Shown: in pieces, positions 1-5,883 of the stretch
Layout of the letters: every line of letters begins with the position of its first letter
How positions within the stretch are numbered: the stretch's first letter is position 1
Assembly (NCBI GenBank): GCA_947176425.1
Contig: CAMWQV010000151.1
Location: forward strand, 1 to 5,883
Reading direction: 5' to 3'
Origin: an uncultured Clostridia bacterium
GTDB lineage: Bacteria > Bacillota > Clostridia > Oscillospirales > Oscillospiraceae
Length of the DNA: 5,883 nt
Notes under the pieces: generated by a model
Told to the model about the DNA's origin: nothing
What the model saw: the letters and a program-made list of their open reading frames with translations, nothing else
Databases searched by the model: none
Made by a program: the position numbers and the translations under genes

Positions 1-16
1 CTTTCATCTTACCTCT
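1..16 (-). CDS. Possible start of a further minus-strand gene (partial)
   Basis: An ATG at 7-5 followed by AAA is preceded by AGAGG (16-12) with a short 4-nt spacing. If real, a gene in the same direction as the operon begins here and continues beyond the window. Only two codons are visible, so no product can be named. It competes with the promoter reading of the same bases: a -10 element overlapping this ATG could not drive a leadered message for it. Confidence 0.3.
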
Positions 17-34
17 TTTGTCATTCCCTGTCAA
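6..34 (-). promoter_or_regulatory. Candidate sigma-A-type promoter reading off the left edge
   Basis: On the minus strand a perfect -35 hexamer TTGACA (34-29) is followed after a 17-nt spacer by TAAGAT (11-6), a 4-of-6 match to the -10 consensus. It sits downstream of the operon terminator, where the promoter of a new transcript would be expected. A direct repeat TGTCA-N5-TGTCA (19-33, plus strand), with a 10-nt period, overlaps the -35 and could be an operator. The same bases also allow an alternative reading as a ribosome binding site and start codon (see the entry at 1-16), which makes this uncertain. Confidence 0.4.
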
Positions 35-71
35 TATTTTTGATGGTTGCTATAGATATCATAAGAAATCT

Positions 72-115
72 AAAAAACAGAGCCAGTAGTGAAAAACTTT
101 CTGCTGACTCTGTTT
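72..115 (-). terminator. Rho-independent terminator of the operon
   Basis: On the minus strand the arm at 115-101 (AAACAGAGTCAGCAG) pairs with the arm at 89-75 (CTACTGGCTCTGTTT): 13 Watson-Crick pairs, one G-U pair and one C-A mismatch around an 11-nt loop. The 3' arm runs into six U residues (77-72). It starts about 30 nt after the cbiK stop codon. In the opposite direction the hairpin is similar but the following U-run is interrupted, so termination there would be weaker. Confidence 0.85.
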
Positions 116-145
116 CATATTTACTTTAACACTGCTTGGCTATTA

Positions 146-892
146 TCAAAGGACTGTCATCAGCCGGTCCTTGTACATTTTCTGTACCCATACCAGTTCT
201 CCTAATCCGGTAAACTCACATTGCACCGTATGACCAGCTTTTTCCAATTCCTGCTTCCAATTGACGGCCATATCCTTTCTCGCATGATCTCCGGCCACCA
301 GCATCAACGGCAGCAGTTTCACCTTACAAGGCTTTTTTAACTGCCGCAGAATTTCTGTCAATCCTGGCCAGCCCTCTACGGTTCCGATACAGATATCGCT
401 TCTGCCCATCAAATTGAGTGCTGTCTGCAATGCAGGATATACCGCATTGGCAAAATGCTCCGTTCCATGACCCATGTATACAACAGCTGCTTCCTCCTGT
501 TGGGGATGCGTTTCCGAAATTTTTTCCGCAAACTGAAGAGTGTCGCTGTTGCCAGCCAGTAAAGGCTTTCCTACTATCAGCATTTCAAAGCGGCCAGAAA
601 ATTTCTCCGCCTCTGCTTTCAGCTTGTCATACTCGTACCCGTACAGCAGATGGGTGGGCTGTACTACTACCCTGTTTATGCCCTCGCTGTGCAGCTGTTC
701 CAGCGCTTCCGTCAGGCTGGGGACCTTCTCTCCCCGCTCTGCGAGAATACGCCGGATCGTCGGACTGGTAAAGGCTCGGACTGAGGTATAACCTGCGGCG
801 GCTTCCGAAAGCGCCTTTTCCACTGCCTCAATACTGATCCTTGCTTCGGGAACACTGGTGCCAAAGCTGGTTATAATAAGCGCCTGCTTCAT
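146..892 (-). CDS. cbiK: CbiK-family tetrapyrrole metal chelatase (sirohydrochlorin cobaltochelatase)
   Basis: The family classically inserts Co2+ into sirohydrochlorin (or its precorrin-2 form) early in anaerobic cobalamin synthesis. The product has 248 residues, slightly shorter than the Salmonella enzyme, and lacks a signal peptide, so it should be cytoplasmic. Family marks are the opening strand ALIITSFGTS (4-13), QPTHLLYGYEYDKL (78-91), MGHGT with His142, VEGWPG with Glu173 and AGDHARKDM with His203. His142, Glu173 and His203 correspond to the metal-binding His/Glu/His set of characterised CbiK proteins, so an active chelatase is expected. GAGGAG lies 9 nt before the ATG, and the gene follows the metal ATPase by 22 nt as the last of the operon. 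No other cobalamin gene is in view. The metal (Co, Ni, Fe) and tetrapyrrole are not fixed by sequence; members that handle iron are known. Confidence 0.92.
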   Translation of the reverse strand: MKQALIITSFGTSVPEARISIEAVEKALSEAAAGYTSVRAFTSPTIRRILAERGEKVPSLTEALEQLHSEGINRVVVQPTHLLYGYEYDKLKAEAEKFSGRFEMLIVGKPLLAGNSDTLQFAEKISETHPQQEEAAVVYMGHGTEHFANAVYPALQTALNLMGRSDICIGTVEGWPGLTEILRQLKKPCKVKLLPLMLVAGDHARKDMAVNWKQELEKAGHTVQCEFTGLGELVWVQKMYKDRLMTVL

Positions 893-914
893 AAACTTTC
901 TCTCCTCACAAATT

Positions 915-3641
915 CTATTTCATGCGCAGAATACGGACGGAGTTCAGCAGGCACAGCATGGATACACCGGTATCAGCAAACACGGCGATCCACATATTTG
1001 CGAAGCCGAACAGTCCCATAATCATGACGACAAACTTGATTGCCAGAGCAAACCACACATTCTGCCACGAGATACGCTTGGTACTTCTGGCAATCTGTAC
1101 AGCGTCGGGAATCGCGGACATCTCCGAATTCATGAACACAACGTCAGCAGCTTCAATCGCGGCATCCGCACCGCTGCCCATAGCGGCTCCTACATCCGCA
1201 CCGGCCAGAACGGGCGCGTCGTTAATACCGTCGCCGACAAACATGACGCTGCCGCGTGTTTCCCGGATTTTTTGCAGTTCCGAAAGCTTATTCTCAGGCA
1301 GAAGTTTGGCATGAACTTCATCAATCCCTGTCTGCTTTGCGACGTGTTCGGCACTGTCCTGCGCGTCGCCGGTCAGCATTGCGGTCACAATACCCAGTCC
1401 CTTGATTCGTGAAATTGCATCTACAGCGTCATCCTTCAGCGTATCAGAGATAACGATATTACCGGTAAACTTTCCGTTTCTGGCAACCAGAACTTCAGTT
1501 CCAAAAGTGGTTTTTTGATAGGAGGACAAATCAACACCATTTGCTTCCATCAGCTTGCGGTTGCCGCAGAGAAGCGTTCCCGAAGCAACGGACGCCTGAA
1601 TGCCGTGACCCGCAATTTCTTTCAGATCAGATGGGCGCTCTACAGTAATATCCTGCTCATTGGCAGCGTTGACAATGCTGACAGCAATCGGATGGGTGGA
1701 AAACAGCTCACAGCTTGCCGCTAAAGACAGCAGTTCTTTGCCGGAAATGGTACCTTCTGCCGGTATGGCGGCCTGTACTTGGAAATTACCTTTTGTAATG
1801 GTGCCGGTCTTGTCCATGACGATTGCCTGAATGCCTGAAAGCGCCTCAATCGCGCTGCCGCCTTTGAACAGGATGCCTTTCTTGGAGGCGGCTCCGATAC
1901 CGGAGAAAAAGGCCAGCGGTACGCTCAACACCAGTGCGCAGGGGCAGGAAATGACCAGGAACGTCAGCGCAGTCAGTACAGACGCTGTACCAGAGGTGCC
2001 GTAGAGAACTGATACCGCGCCAGTATAGGCGGGATCAACAAAGAAATGCCAGGAGGGAATGATAAAAGGCAGAACCAGCGCCACCGCTAGAGCTGCAAAC
2101 ACAACGGCAGGCGTATAAACCCTTGCGAAACGGGTGATAAACTTATCAATGGCGGGCTTATTGGCGGCGGCGTTCTCCACAGAATCCAGAATACGTGTCA
2201 CCATGGATTCTTCCAGCAGCTTCTCCACCCGGATTTTCAGCTGGCCGGATGTGTTCACGCAGCCGGAGACCACCGTATCGCCTGTCTCAGCCTTGACAGG
2301 AACAGGCTCCCCGGTAACAGGCGAGGTATCAATCCTGCTTTCTCCCTCGATAATCACGCCGTCCAGAGGAATCCGGTCGCCGGGCCGGACCAGCAGGATA
2401 TCACCCACGTTGGCTTCCTCGGCACCAATGACACGGACATCTTCGCCAATCACCAGATTGACCGTTTCGGGACGAAGATCAACGGCAGACATGATCTGCT
2501 CACGGCTTTGGGCCACGGCGCGGTCCTCGAAGAACTCGCCGATCCGGTAGAACAGCATCACGCCGACGGCCTCCGGGTACTCGGCGATGGCAAATGCTCC
2601 CAGGGTTGCAATGGACATCAGGAAATTTTCATCAAAGACCTGTCCCTTTTTCATGTTCTTTACCGCCGTCATCAGTACCTTGCCGCCCAAGATCAGGTAA
2701 GCGACAATCAAAACGCCCAGCAGTACAGGCAGAGACGTGCCAATATGCTCCAGAACCTCGCCCACAATGAACAGCACCGCACCGGCAATAATGCTGATGA
2801 GGGCCTGTTTCTCCTCTGGCATCCCCGCTTTTTCCGGTTCAGCCGTTTTAGGGGAATCTTTCGGGACAACGGTAATGCCATCCTCCATGGAGTTAATCAA
2901 AGACTGAACCTGCGGAATCAGGCTGTCCGGATTCTTAGCGGATAGCTTCATCTGTTTGGTGGCAAAGGTAATGGAAACATCATCCACCCCATCCATTTCC
3001 TTCAGCCTGGCTTCTACCTTAGCGGCGCAGTTGGCACAATCCAACCCCTCCAAAATATAAGTTTTGGTGGCAGATACGCCCATAGAGCGGCGTTTACGCG
3101 GCACCAGCGTGATACCATCCTCAATCGCGTCAATAGCAGCCTGCATTTTCGGCAGCAGCTCATCCTGGTTATTGGCGGAAACACGCAGCTGTTTGGTGGC
3201 AAAGGACACGGAGGCAAACGCAACCTCCGGCATGGAACGGACTTTTGCTTCAATTTTAGCGGCACAATTCGCGCAGTCAATCCCTTCGAGAATATAGACC
3301 CGTTTCTCCATATCCTCATCCGGCATCTTGCAGGTACATTGGGCAAGACTTTCGCCGCAGATGTCACAGTATTCCGCGTGGGGGTTGCACTGCTCACAGC
3401 CGCAGTCGTCAGCGTGGCCGGGCGTATGGTGATGCTCGGTTACAAAATGGGTATGAGAGCGGGTAGGGGTATCCTCACGGCTCTCGTGGTCATGCCCGCC
3501 GCAGCAGCCATGCTCATGACCGTGATCGTGGCTGTGACCATGTTCATGTTCGTGCCCGTGGTCGTGGCTGTGGCTGTGACCGTGTTCATGTTCGTGCCCA
3601 TGACTGTGATCGTGTTTATGCTCATGACTGTGATCAGACAC
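915..3641 (-). CDS. cadA: Zn/Cd/Pb-class P1B heavy-metal ATPase with His-rich and Cys-rich N-terminus
   Basis: This is an inner-membrane pump that uses ATP to move divalent soft metals, most likely Zn2+, Cd2+ or Pb2+, out of the cytoplasm. It has 908 residues, about 200 more than a typical CadA, and starts at GTG. Order of parts: alternating histidines (4-52); Cys/His cluster (about 76-104); HMA domain 1 (about 114-181, DCANC with Cys123/126); HMA domain 2 (about 193-260, Cys202/205); TM1-4 (about 279-374); actuator TGEP (443-446); TM5-6 with metal site CPC (566-568); phosphorylation DKTGT (Asp610); nucleotide-domain His-Pro 650-651; TGD (757-759); GDGINDAP (803-810); TM7-8. Lys869 and Asp890, in the arrangement FALxxK...MWxAVFADxGV, match the ZntA/CadA ion site and distinguish it from copper pumps. 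It follows the lipoprotein gene by 24 nt. The symbol is a family-level assignment; Co2+ or Ni2+ as an additional substrate is possible. Confidence 0.95.
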   Translation of the reverse strand: MSDHSHEHKHDHSHGHEHEHGHSHSHDHGHEHEHGHSHDHGHEHGCCGGHDHESREDTPTRSHTHFVTEHHHTPGHADDCGCEQCNPHAEYCDICGESLAQCTCKMPDEDMEKRVYILEGIDCANCAAKIEAKVRSMPEVAFASVSFATKQLRVSANNQDELLPKMQAAIDAIEDGITLVPRKRRSMGVSATKTYILEGLDCANCAAKVEARLKEMDGVDDVSITFATKQMKLSAKNPDSLIPQVQSLINSMEDGITVVPKDSPKTAEPEKAGMPEEKQALISIIAGAVLFIVGEVLEHIGTSLPVLLGVLIVAYLILGGKVLMTAVKNMKKGQVFDENFLMSIATLGAFAIAEYPEAVGVMLFYRIGEFFEDRAVAQSREQIMSAVDLRPETVNLVIGEDVRVIGAEEANVGDILLVRPGDRIPLDGVIIEGESRIDTSPVTGEPVPVKAETGDTVVSGCVNTSGQLKIRVEKLLEESMVTRILDSVENAAANKPAIDKFITRFARVYTPAVVFAALAVALVLPFIIPSWHFFVDPAYTGAVSVLYGTSGTASVLTALTFLVISCPCALVLSVPLAFFSGIGAASKKGILFKGGSAIEALSGIQAIVMDKTGTITKGNFQVQAAIPAEGTISGKELLSLAASCELFSTHPIAVSIVNAANEQDITVERPSDLKEIAGHGIQASVASGTLLCGNRKLMEANGVDLSSYQKTTFGTEVLVARNGKFTGNIVISDTLKDDAVDAISRIKGLGIVTAMLTGDAQDSAEHVAKQTGIDEVHAKLLPENKLSELQKIRETRGSVMFVGDGINDAPVLAGADVGAAMGSGADAAIEAADVVFMNSEMSAIPDAVQIARSTKRISWQNVWFALAIKFVVMIMGLFGFANMWIAVFADTGVSMLCLLNSVRILRMK
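2862..3302 (-). repeat. Tandem duplicated HMA metal-binding domains
   Basis: Residues about 114-181 and 193-260 of the metal ATPase align at a 79-residue offset. Both copies contain YILEG(I/L)DCANCAAK, (S/T)FATKQ and EDGIT(L/V)VP. Such domains bind one metal each through the two cysteines of DCANC. The high similarity of the copies points to internal duplication; the linker between them is basic (PRKRRS, 181-186). Confidence 0.9.
3486..3632 (-). repeat. Alternating X-His tract with an imperfect 42-nt DNA repeat
   Basis: Within the metal ATPase, every even residue from 4 to 44 is His (21 in a row, alternating with Ser, Glu, Asp, Gly or Lys), followed by CysCys 46-47 and His50/52. At the DNA level two imperfect 42-nt units (3531-3572 and 3573-3614) match at 34 of 42 positions, with the first 27 nt differing at one base. 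Both CAT and CAC codons are used, so the tract is not a simple trinucleotide run. It probably binds or buffers Zn2+, Ni2+ or Co2+, as in other His-rich metal proteins. Confidence 0.9.
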
Positions 3642-3650
3642 AGTATTTCA

Positions 3651-3656
3651 CTCCTC
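3651..3656 (-). promoter_or_regulatory. Shine-Dalgarno for a GTG start
   Basis: GAGGAG on the minus strand lies 9 nt before GTG at 3641-3639. The same frame has a TGA only a few codons upstream, and the first in-frame ATG comes more than 100 codons downstream (Met106), after the histidine and cysteine regions. The site therefore supports a GTG start that includes the metal-binding N-terminus. Confidence 0.75.
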
Positions 3657-3665
3657 TCTGTTTTG

Positions 3666-4886
3666 TCAGCCGGACCGCCTTGCTAGACAGTCATCATAGC
3701 TGTAGCTTTCTACCAAAGCCTTATAGGTCTCAAAATCCGCCTCTGGGGTCAGGCTCTTAATGACAGAATACAAATCCTCATAATTATAAGCGTTAATCGT
3801 GATACTGGAGGCCAAAGCATACTTCGTGTCATATTCGGCTTCACTGGCAGCGCTCCAAAAGCCCTGCTCCAGCCGGAACGCCATTCCGTCTATCCGGTAA
3901 GCGTCCGCATATCCGGTAATGGCGTTGTAGAGAGCGGCAAAGCCAGGGCCAATTTCAGACTGGTATTTACCGGCTACATAGGAGATTTTTCCCTTTTTAA
4001 AGCCAAAATAGTTGTCCTCAGAGAAACAGTCAATCACGCCGCATTCGACCTCCACGGAGTTCAATGCGTCCATCAGCGGCGTAACCGGAACAGCGGACAG
4101 GATGGTGGTGTATTCTCCAGCAGAAATGATCTCAGAAGCGGAGACACGGTTTTCCTCCAACTCCAGATAGCCGGGACAAATGATAATCCGCAGCCCATCG
4201 GTTTCGATCGCCGTTGTTTCCGTCACCACAGCCAACTCCTCACAGCTCTGCGGAAAGGTAACGCCGTGGACCTCCTGGAGAACGTCCAGCATTCCCAGCG
4301 TGCGCTGCCGGTGCATCTCGTTGCCCAGAGAAGCACCGCTGGAGAGAATCACATAGCTTTTTCCCTCCCCGGCCATTGCTCGGGCCATTTCTTCTCCTGC
4401 CTTGTACTCTTTTTCAGCGCCCGGACCAATCTCGCCTACAAAATATGGGTTTTCAGCGACTGCGTCAAAAACAGCGTCGGAGGAAGTACCGGAGGGACGA
4501 ATCACATACATCCCATGTCCGGCGCAGAACTCCACTTCCCTGACCAGATCGTTGGAACCGAAAATCATGACGCCTTCCACACCGTTTTCCGCGCAGAGCG
4601 TCAGGAAGTTCTCCATGTCCTCATTGCTGGAGATGCTGTCGGAGTACAGGAAGGTCACATCGGTAAAGCACTCTTTTATGTAGTTGTCCAGATAATCCTT
4701 GAACATCATCACCTGCGCGTCCTTGATGTTATAGGTCGCCACGCCGATCTTGTGAATGGTCAGGCCGCTGTCCTCTGCCGTCTGCTGATCCCGGTTGGCA
4801 ATATCATCGGTCGTTCGCGGGCCGCACCCGGCCAGCAGTGCCAACAGCATAACCGCCGTCAAAACAAGCGCAAAATATCTTTTCAT
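3666..4886 (-). CDS. Lipoprotein with type-1 periplasmic-binding-protein fold
   Basis: This is probably an extracytoplasmic, membrane-anchored solute-binding or sensing protein of 406 residues. Residues 1-20 form a lipoprotein signal: basic MKRY, a hydrophobic stretch, then lipobox LAGC with Cys21 as the lipidation site. A polar linker follows (about 22-43). From about 44 the pattern is that of LacI/sugar-type binding proteins: strand IHKIGVATYN, GVEGVMIFGSND (102-113), KSYVILSSGASLGN (176-189) leading into MHRQRTLGMLDVL (191-203), and YVAGKYQSEIGPGFAALYNA (303-322), typical of the second lobe. The ATG overlaps the upstream TGA (ATGA), and GAGGAGG lies 7 nt ahead of it, inside the ABC ATPase gene. 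Coupling suggests it works with that transporter, although Opp/Dpp systems normally use a different binding-protein family (SBP_bac_5). It could belong to an uncharacterised lipoprotein family such as DUF3798; I cannot confirm this. Ligand unknown. Confidence 0.8.
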   Translation of the reverse strand: MKRYFALVLTAVMLLALLAGCGPRTTDDIANRDQQTAEDSGLTIHKIGVATYNIKDAQVMMFKDYLDNYIKECFTDVTFLYSDSISSNEDMENFLTLCAENGVEGVMIFGSNDLVREVEFCAGHGMYVIRPSGTSSDAVFDAVAENPYFVGEIGPGAEKEYKAGEEMARAMAGEGKSYVILSSGASLGNEMHRQRTLGMLDVLQEVHGVTFPQSCEELAVVTETTAIETDGLRIIICPGYLELEENRVSASEIISAGEYTTILSAVPVTPLMDALNSVEVECGVIDCFSEDNYFGFKKGKISYVAGKYQSEIGPGFAALYNAITGYADAYRIDGMAFRLEQGFWSAASEAEYDTKYALASSITINAYNYEDLYSVIKSLTPEADFETYKALVESYSYDDCLARRSG

Positions 4887-5851
4887 ACCGGAACCTCCTC
4901 AAACAAATGGCAGGCGATCTCGTGTCCCTCGCCGATGGCTTTCAGCGTGGGGCGTTCCCTGCGGCAGATATCCATACAGTGCCCACACCGCGTCTGGAAA
5001 GGACATCCGGGAGGCACGTCCAGAGGGCTTGGTATTTCGCTGTCAATGCTCTCGATCTTTTTCGTGAAGTCCATTTTGGTATCAAAAATAGCGCTTAACA
5101 ATGCCTGCGTATAAGGATGCCGCGCTTTGTCCACATCTTCACCGGGGAGAACCTCGACAATGCTGCCCAGATACATCACGGCAATCTGGTGGGCAAAGGA
5201 TTGAATCAGGCCCAAGTCGTGAGCGATAAAGCCGATAGCGATATTTTTTTCTTTTTGGAGCTTGCAGACCAGCTCAATAATGGTCTTCTGCACGGATACG
5301 TCCAGCGCACAGGTCGCTTCGTCCATAACAATCAGTTCCGGCTCCAGCGCAATGGCGCGGGCAATCGCGATCCTCTGCCGCTGTCCGCCGGACATATTAT
5401 GGGGGAACCGGTCCGCAAAGTCGCCGGGCAAATCCACGGCTTTCAGATATTTCCGGGCCACGGCGTCTTTTTCGGACGCCTTAATCCGTCCAAAATTCAT
5501 CAGCGGTTCGCAAATGATGTCACGGATTCTCATTTTCGGGTTGAATGAACCGCCGGGGTCCTGAAAGACCATCTGGATATACTGCCGGGTCTGACGCAGC
5601 TCCTCGCCCTTCAATTTCGTCAGGTCTTTCCCCTTAAAAAGTATTTCTCCTTCTGTGGGAACGTCCAGTCGAACCAGAAACCGCATAAAGGTGGACTTGC
5701 CGCAGCCGGACTCTCCGATTAGCCCCAAAGTCTTTCCCCGATAGAATTTCAGGTTGATATCATTGCAGGCCGTCAGTTCCCGGCCTCCGGAAGCGGGAAA
5801 ACGCCGGGTCACATGTCTTGCTTCAAGTATCAGGTCCTTTTCATCAAACAT
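4883..5851 (-). CDS. Opp/Dpp/Nik-type ABC transporter ATP-binding protein
   Basis: This is the cytoplasmic ATPase subunit of a peptide/nickel-class ABC importer, resembling DppF, OppF or NikE; it powers uptake through a permease pair not present here. From the start at 5851 it has 322 residues, normal for the family. Visible motifs are Walker A GESGCGKS (46-53), Q-loop Gln97 in VFQDP, signature MSGGQ (153-157), Walker B LIVMDE (173-178) and H-loop His211. The D-loop region reads CALD where Ser is more usual (Cys181). The C-terminal extension (about 230-322) is the oligopeptide-transporter domain, with HPYTQALL at 245-252 and cysteines 283, 289, 292, 296 and 314. Some relatives hold an iron-sulfur cluster in this position. 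The stop codon overlaps the next start as ATGA, so the two genes are probably translationally coupled. Substrate is not deducible: peptides, nickel or cobalt chelates, metallophores and heme all use this family. Confidence 0.95.
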   Translation of the reverse strand: MFDEKDLILEARHVTRRFPASGGRELTACNDINLKFYRGKTLGLIGESGCGKSTFMRFLVRLDVPTEGEILFKGKDLTKLKGEELRQTRQYIQMVFQDPGGSFNPKMRIRDIICEPLMNFGRIKASEKDAVARKYLKAVDLPGDFADRFPHNMSGGQRQRIAIARAIALEPELIVMDEATCALDVSVQKTIIELVCKLQKEKNIAIGFIAHDLGLIQSFAHQIAVMYLGSIVEVLPGEDVDKARHPYTQALLSAIFDTKMDFTKKIESIDSEIPSPLDVPPGCPFQTRCGHCMDICRRERPTLKAIGEGHEIACHLFEEVPV

Positions 5852-5883
5852 AGCGCACACCTCCCAGAGACAGAACTGCATCC
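5844..5883 (-). CDS. Possible 3' end of an upstream gene (partial)
   Basis: An open frame enters from the right edge and would encode a tail reading DAVLSLGGVRYV. It stops at TGA (5846-5844), followed directly by a second in-frame TGA (5843-5841), and overlaps the ABC ATPase start at 5851 by 8 nt. Such short overlaps are typical of Opp/Dpp operons, where the gene before the second ATPase is often the first ATPase (DppD/OppD) or a permease. Twelve codons are too few to assign a family. Another frame stays open to a TGA at 5832-5830 and cannot be excluded, so only the presence of some upstream partner is suggested. Confidence 0.3.
   Translation of the reverse strand, partial: DAVLSLGGVRYV
5860..5865 (-). 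promoter_or_regulatory. Shine-Dalgarno deciding the ABC ATPase start
   Basis: GGGAGG on the minus strand lies 8 nt before the ATG at 5851-5849. An in-frame ATG ten codons earlier (5881) sits at the window edge and would add the residues MQFCLWEVCA, which do not look like the start of an Opp/Dpp ATPase. The site therefore favours the 5851 start. Confidence 0.75.

Noticed and set aside
58..63. TATGAT on the minus strand as a -10 element for a gene starting at position 7
   Set aside because: No convincing -35 hexamer lies 16-18 nt upstream, and the element sits directly behind the terminator U-tract.
858..1412. Plus-strand open frame of 184 codons opposite the end of the metal ATPase and the start of cbiK
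   Set aside because: It lies wholly opposite two well-supported genes and shows no recognisable motif.
3642..3665. Possible separate promoter for the metal ATPase in the gap after the lipoprotein gene
   Set aside because: The 24-nt gap holds only the Shine-Dalgarno sequence, and no properly spaced promoter pair was found in it or just upstream.
3339..3686. A plus-strand open frame encoding a very hydrophobic, Met/Val-rich protein
   Set aside because: It is the antisense reading of the His-rich and Cys-rich start of the metal ATPase; CAT/CAC codons read backwards give Met and Val, which creates false membrane-like segments.
4266..5114. Plus-strand open frame of 282 codons opposite the lipoprotein and ABC ATPase genes
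   Set aside because: The opposite strand carries clear family motifs across the same bases; this frame shows none and crosses a coupled gene junction.
5852..5881. In-frame upstream ATG that would lengthen the ABC ATPase by ten residues
   Set aside because: The downstream ATG at 5851 has a well-placed GGGAGG, and the extra residues do not resemble the N-terminus of this family.

Overview
This window is a compact run of minus-strand genes, read here in the direction of transcription (right to left). It has strong purine-rich Shine-Dalgarno sequences, short gaps or overlaps between genes, a lipoprotein signal and moderate GC. Together these suggest an anaerobic member of the Firmicutes, most likely a gut-type Clostridia. 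The phylum is an inference; no rRNA or other marker gene is present.

Layout: (1) A few codons at the right edge may be the 3' end of an upstream gene. (2) 5851-4883 encodes an oligopeptide/dipeptide/nickel-type (Opp/Dpp/Nik) ABC transporter ATPase. (3) 4886-3666 encodes a lipoprotein with a type-1 periplasmic-binding-protein fold; its ATG overlaps the ATPase stop codon as ATGA. (4) 3641-915 encodes a 908-residue P1B heavy-metal ATPase of the Zn/Cd/Pb class. Its N-terminus is unusually elaborate: alternating histidines, then a cysteine cluster, then two HMA domains. (5) 892-146 encodes a CbiK-family tetrapyrrole chelatase with the full His/Glu/His metal-site triad. (6) A hairpin followed by a U-tract (about 72-115) closes the operon. 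(7) The last ~60 bases hold a near-consensus promoter-like sequence and/or the start of another minus-strand gene running off the left edge.

The gaps of -4, 24 and 22 nt, the Shine-Dalgarno sequence before each gene and the single terminator argue for one transcript. As a unit it would couple uptake of a solute (ABC transporter plus binding lipoprotein), transition-metal efflux or buffering (P1B ATPase) and metal insertion into, or removal from, a tetrapyrrole (CbiK-like). An import-and-processing system for a metal chelate or metallo-tetrapyrrole would fit, but this is a hypothesis: each gene is recognisable by family, while the combination and the substrates are not established by the sequence. 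The operon promoter, the ABC permeases and any metal-responsive regulator must lie beyond the right edge if they exist. There is no gene-free stretch over 300 bases, and no RNA gene, CRISPR array or insertion sequence was seen.
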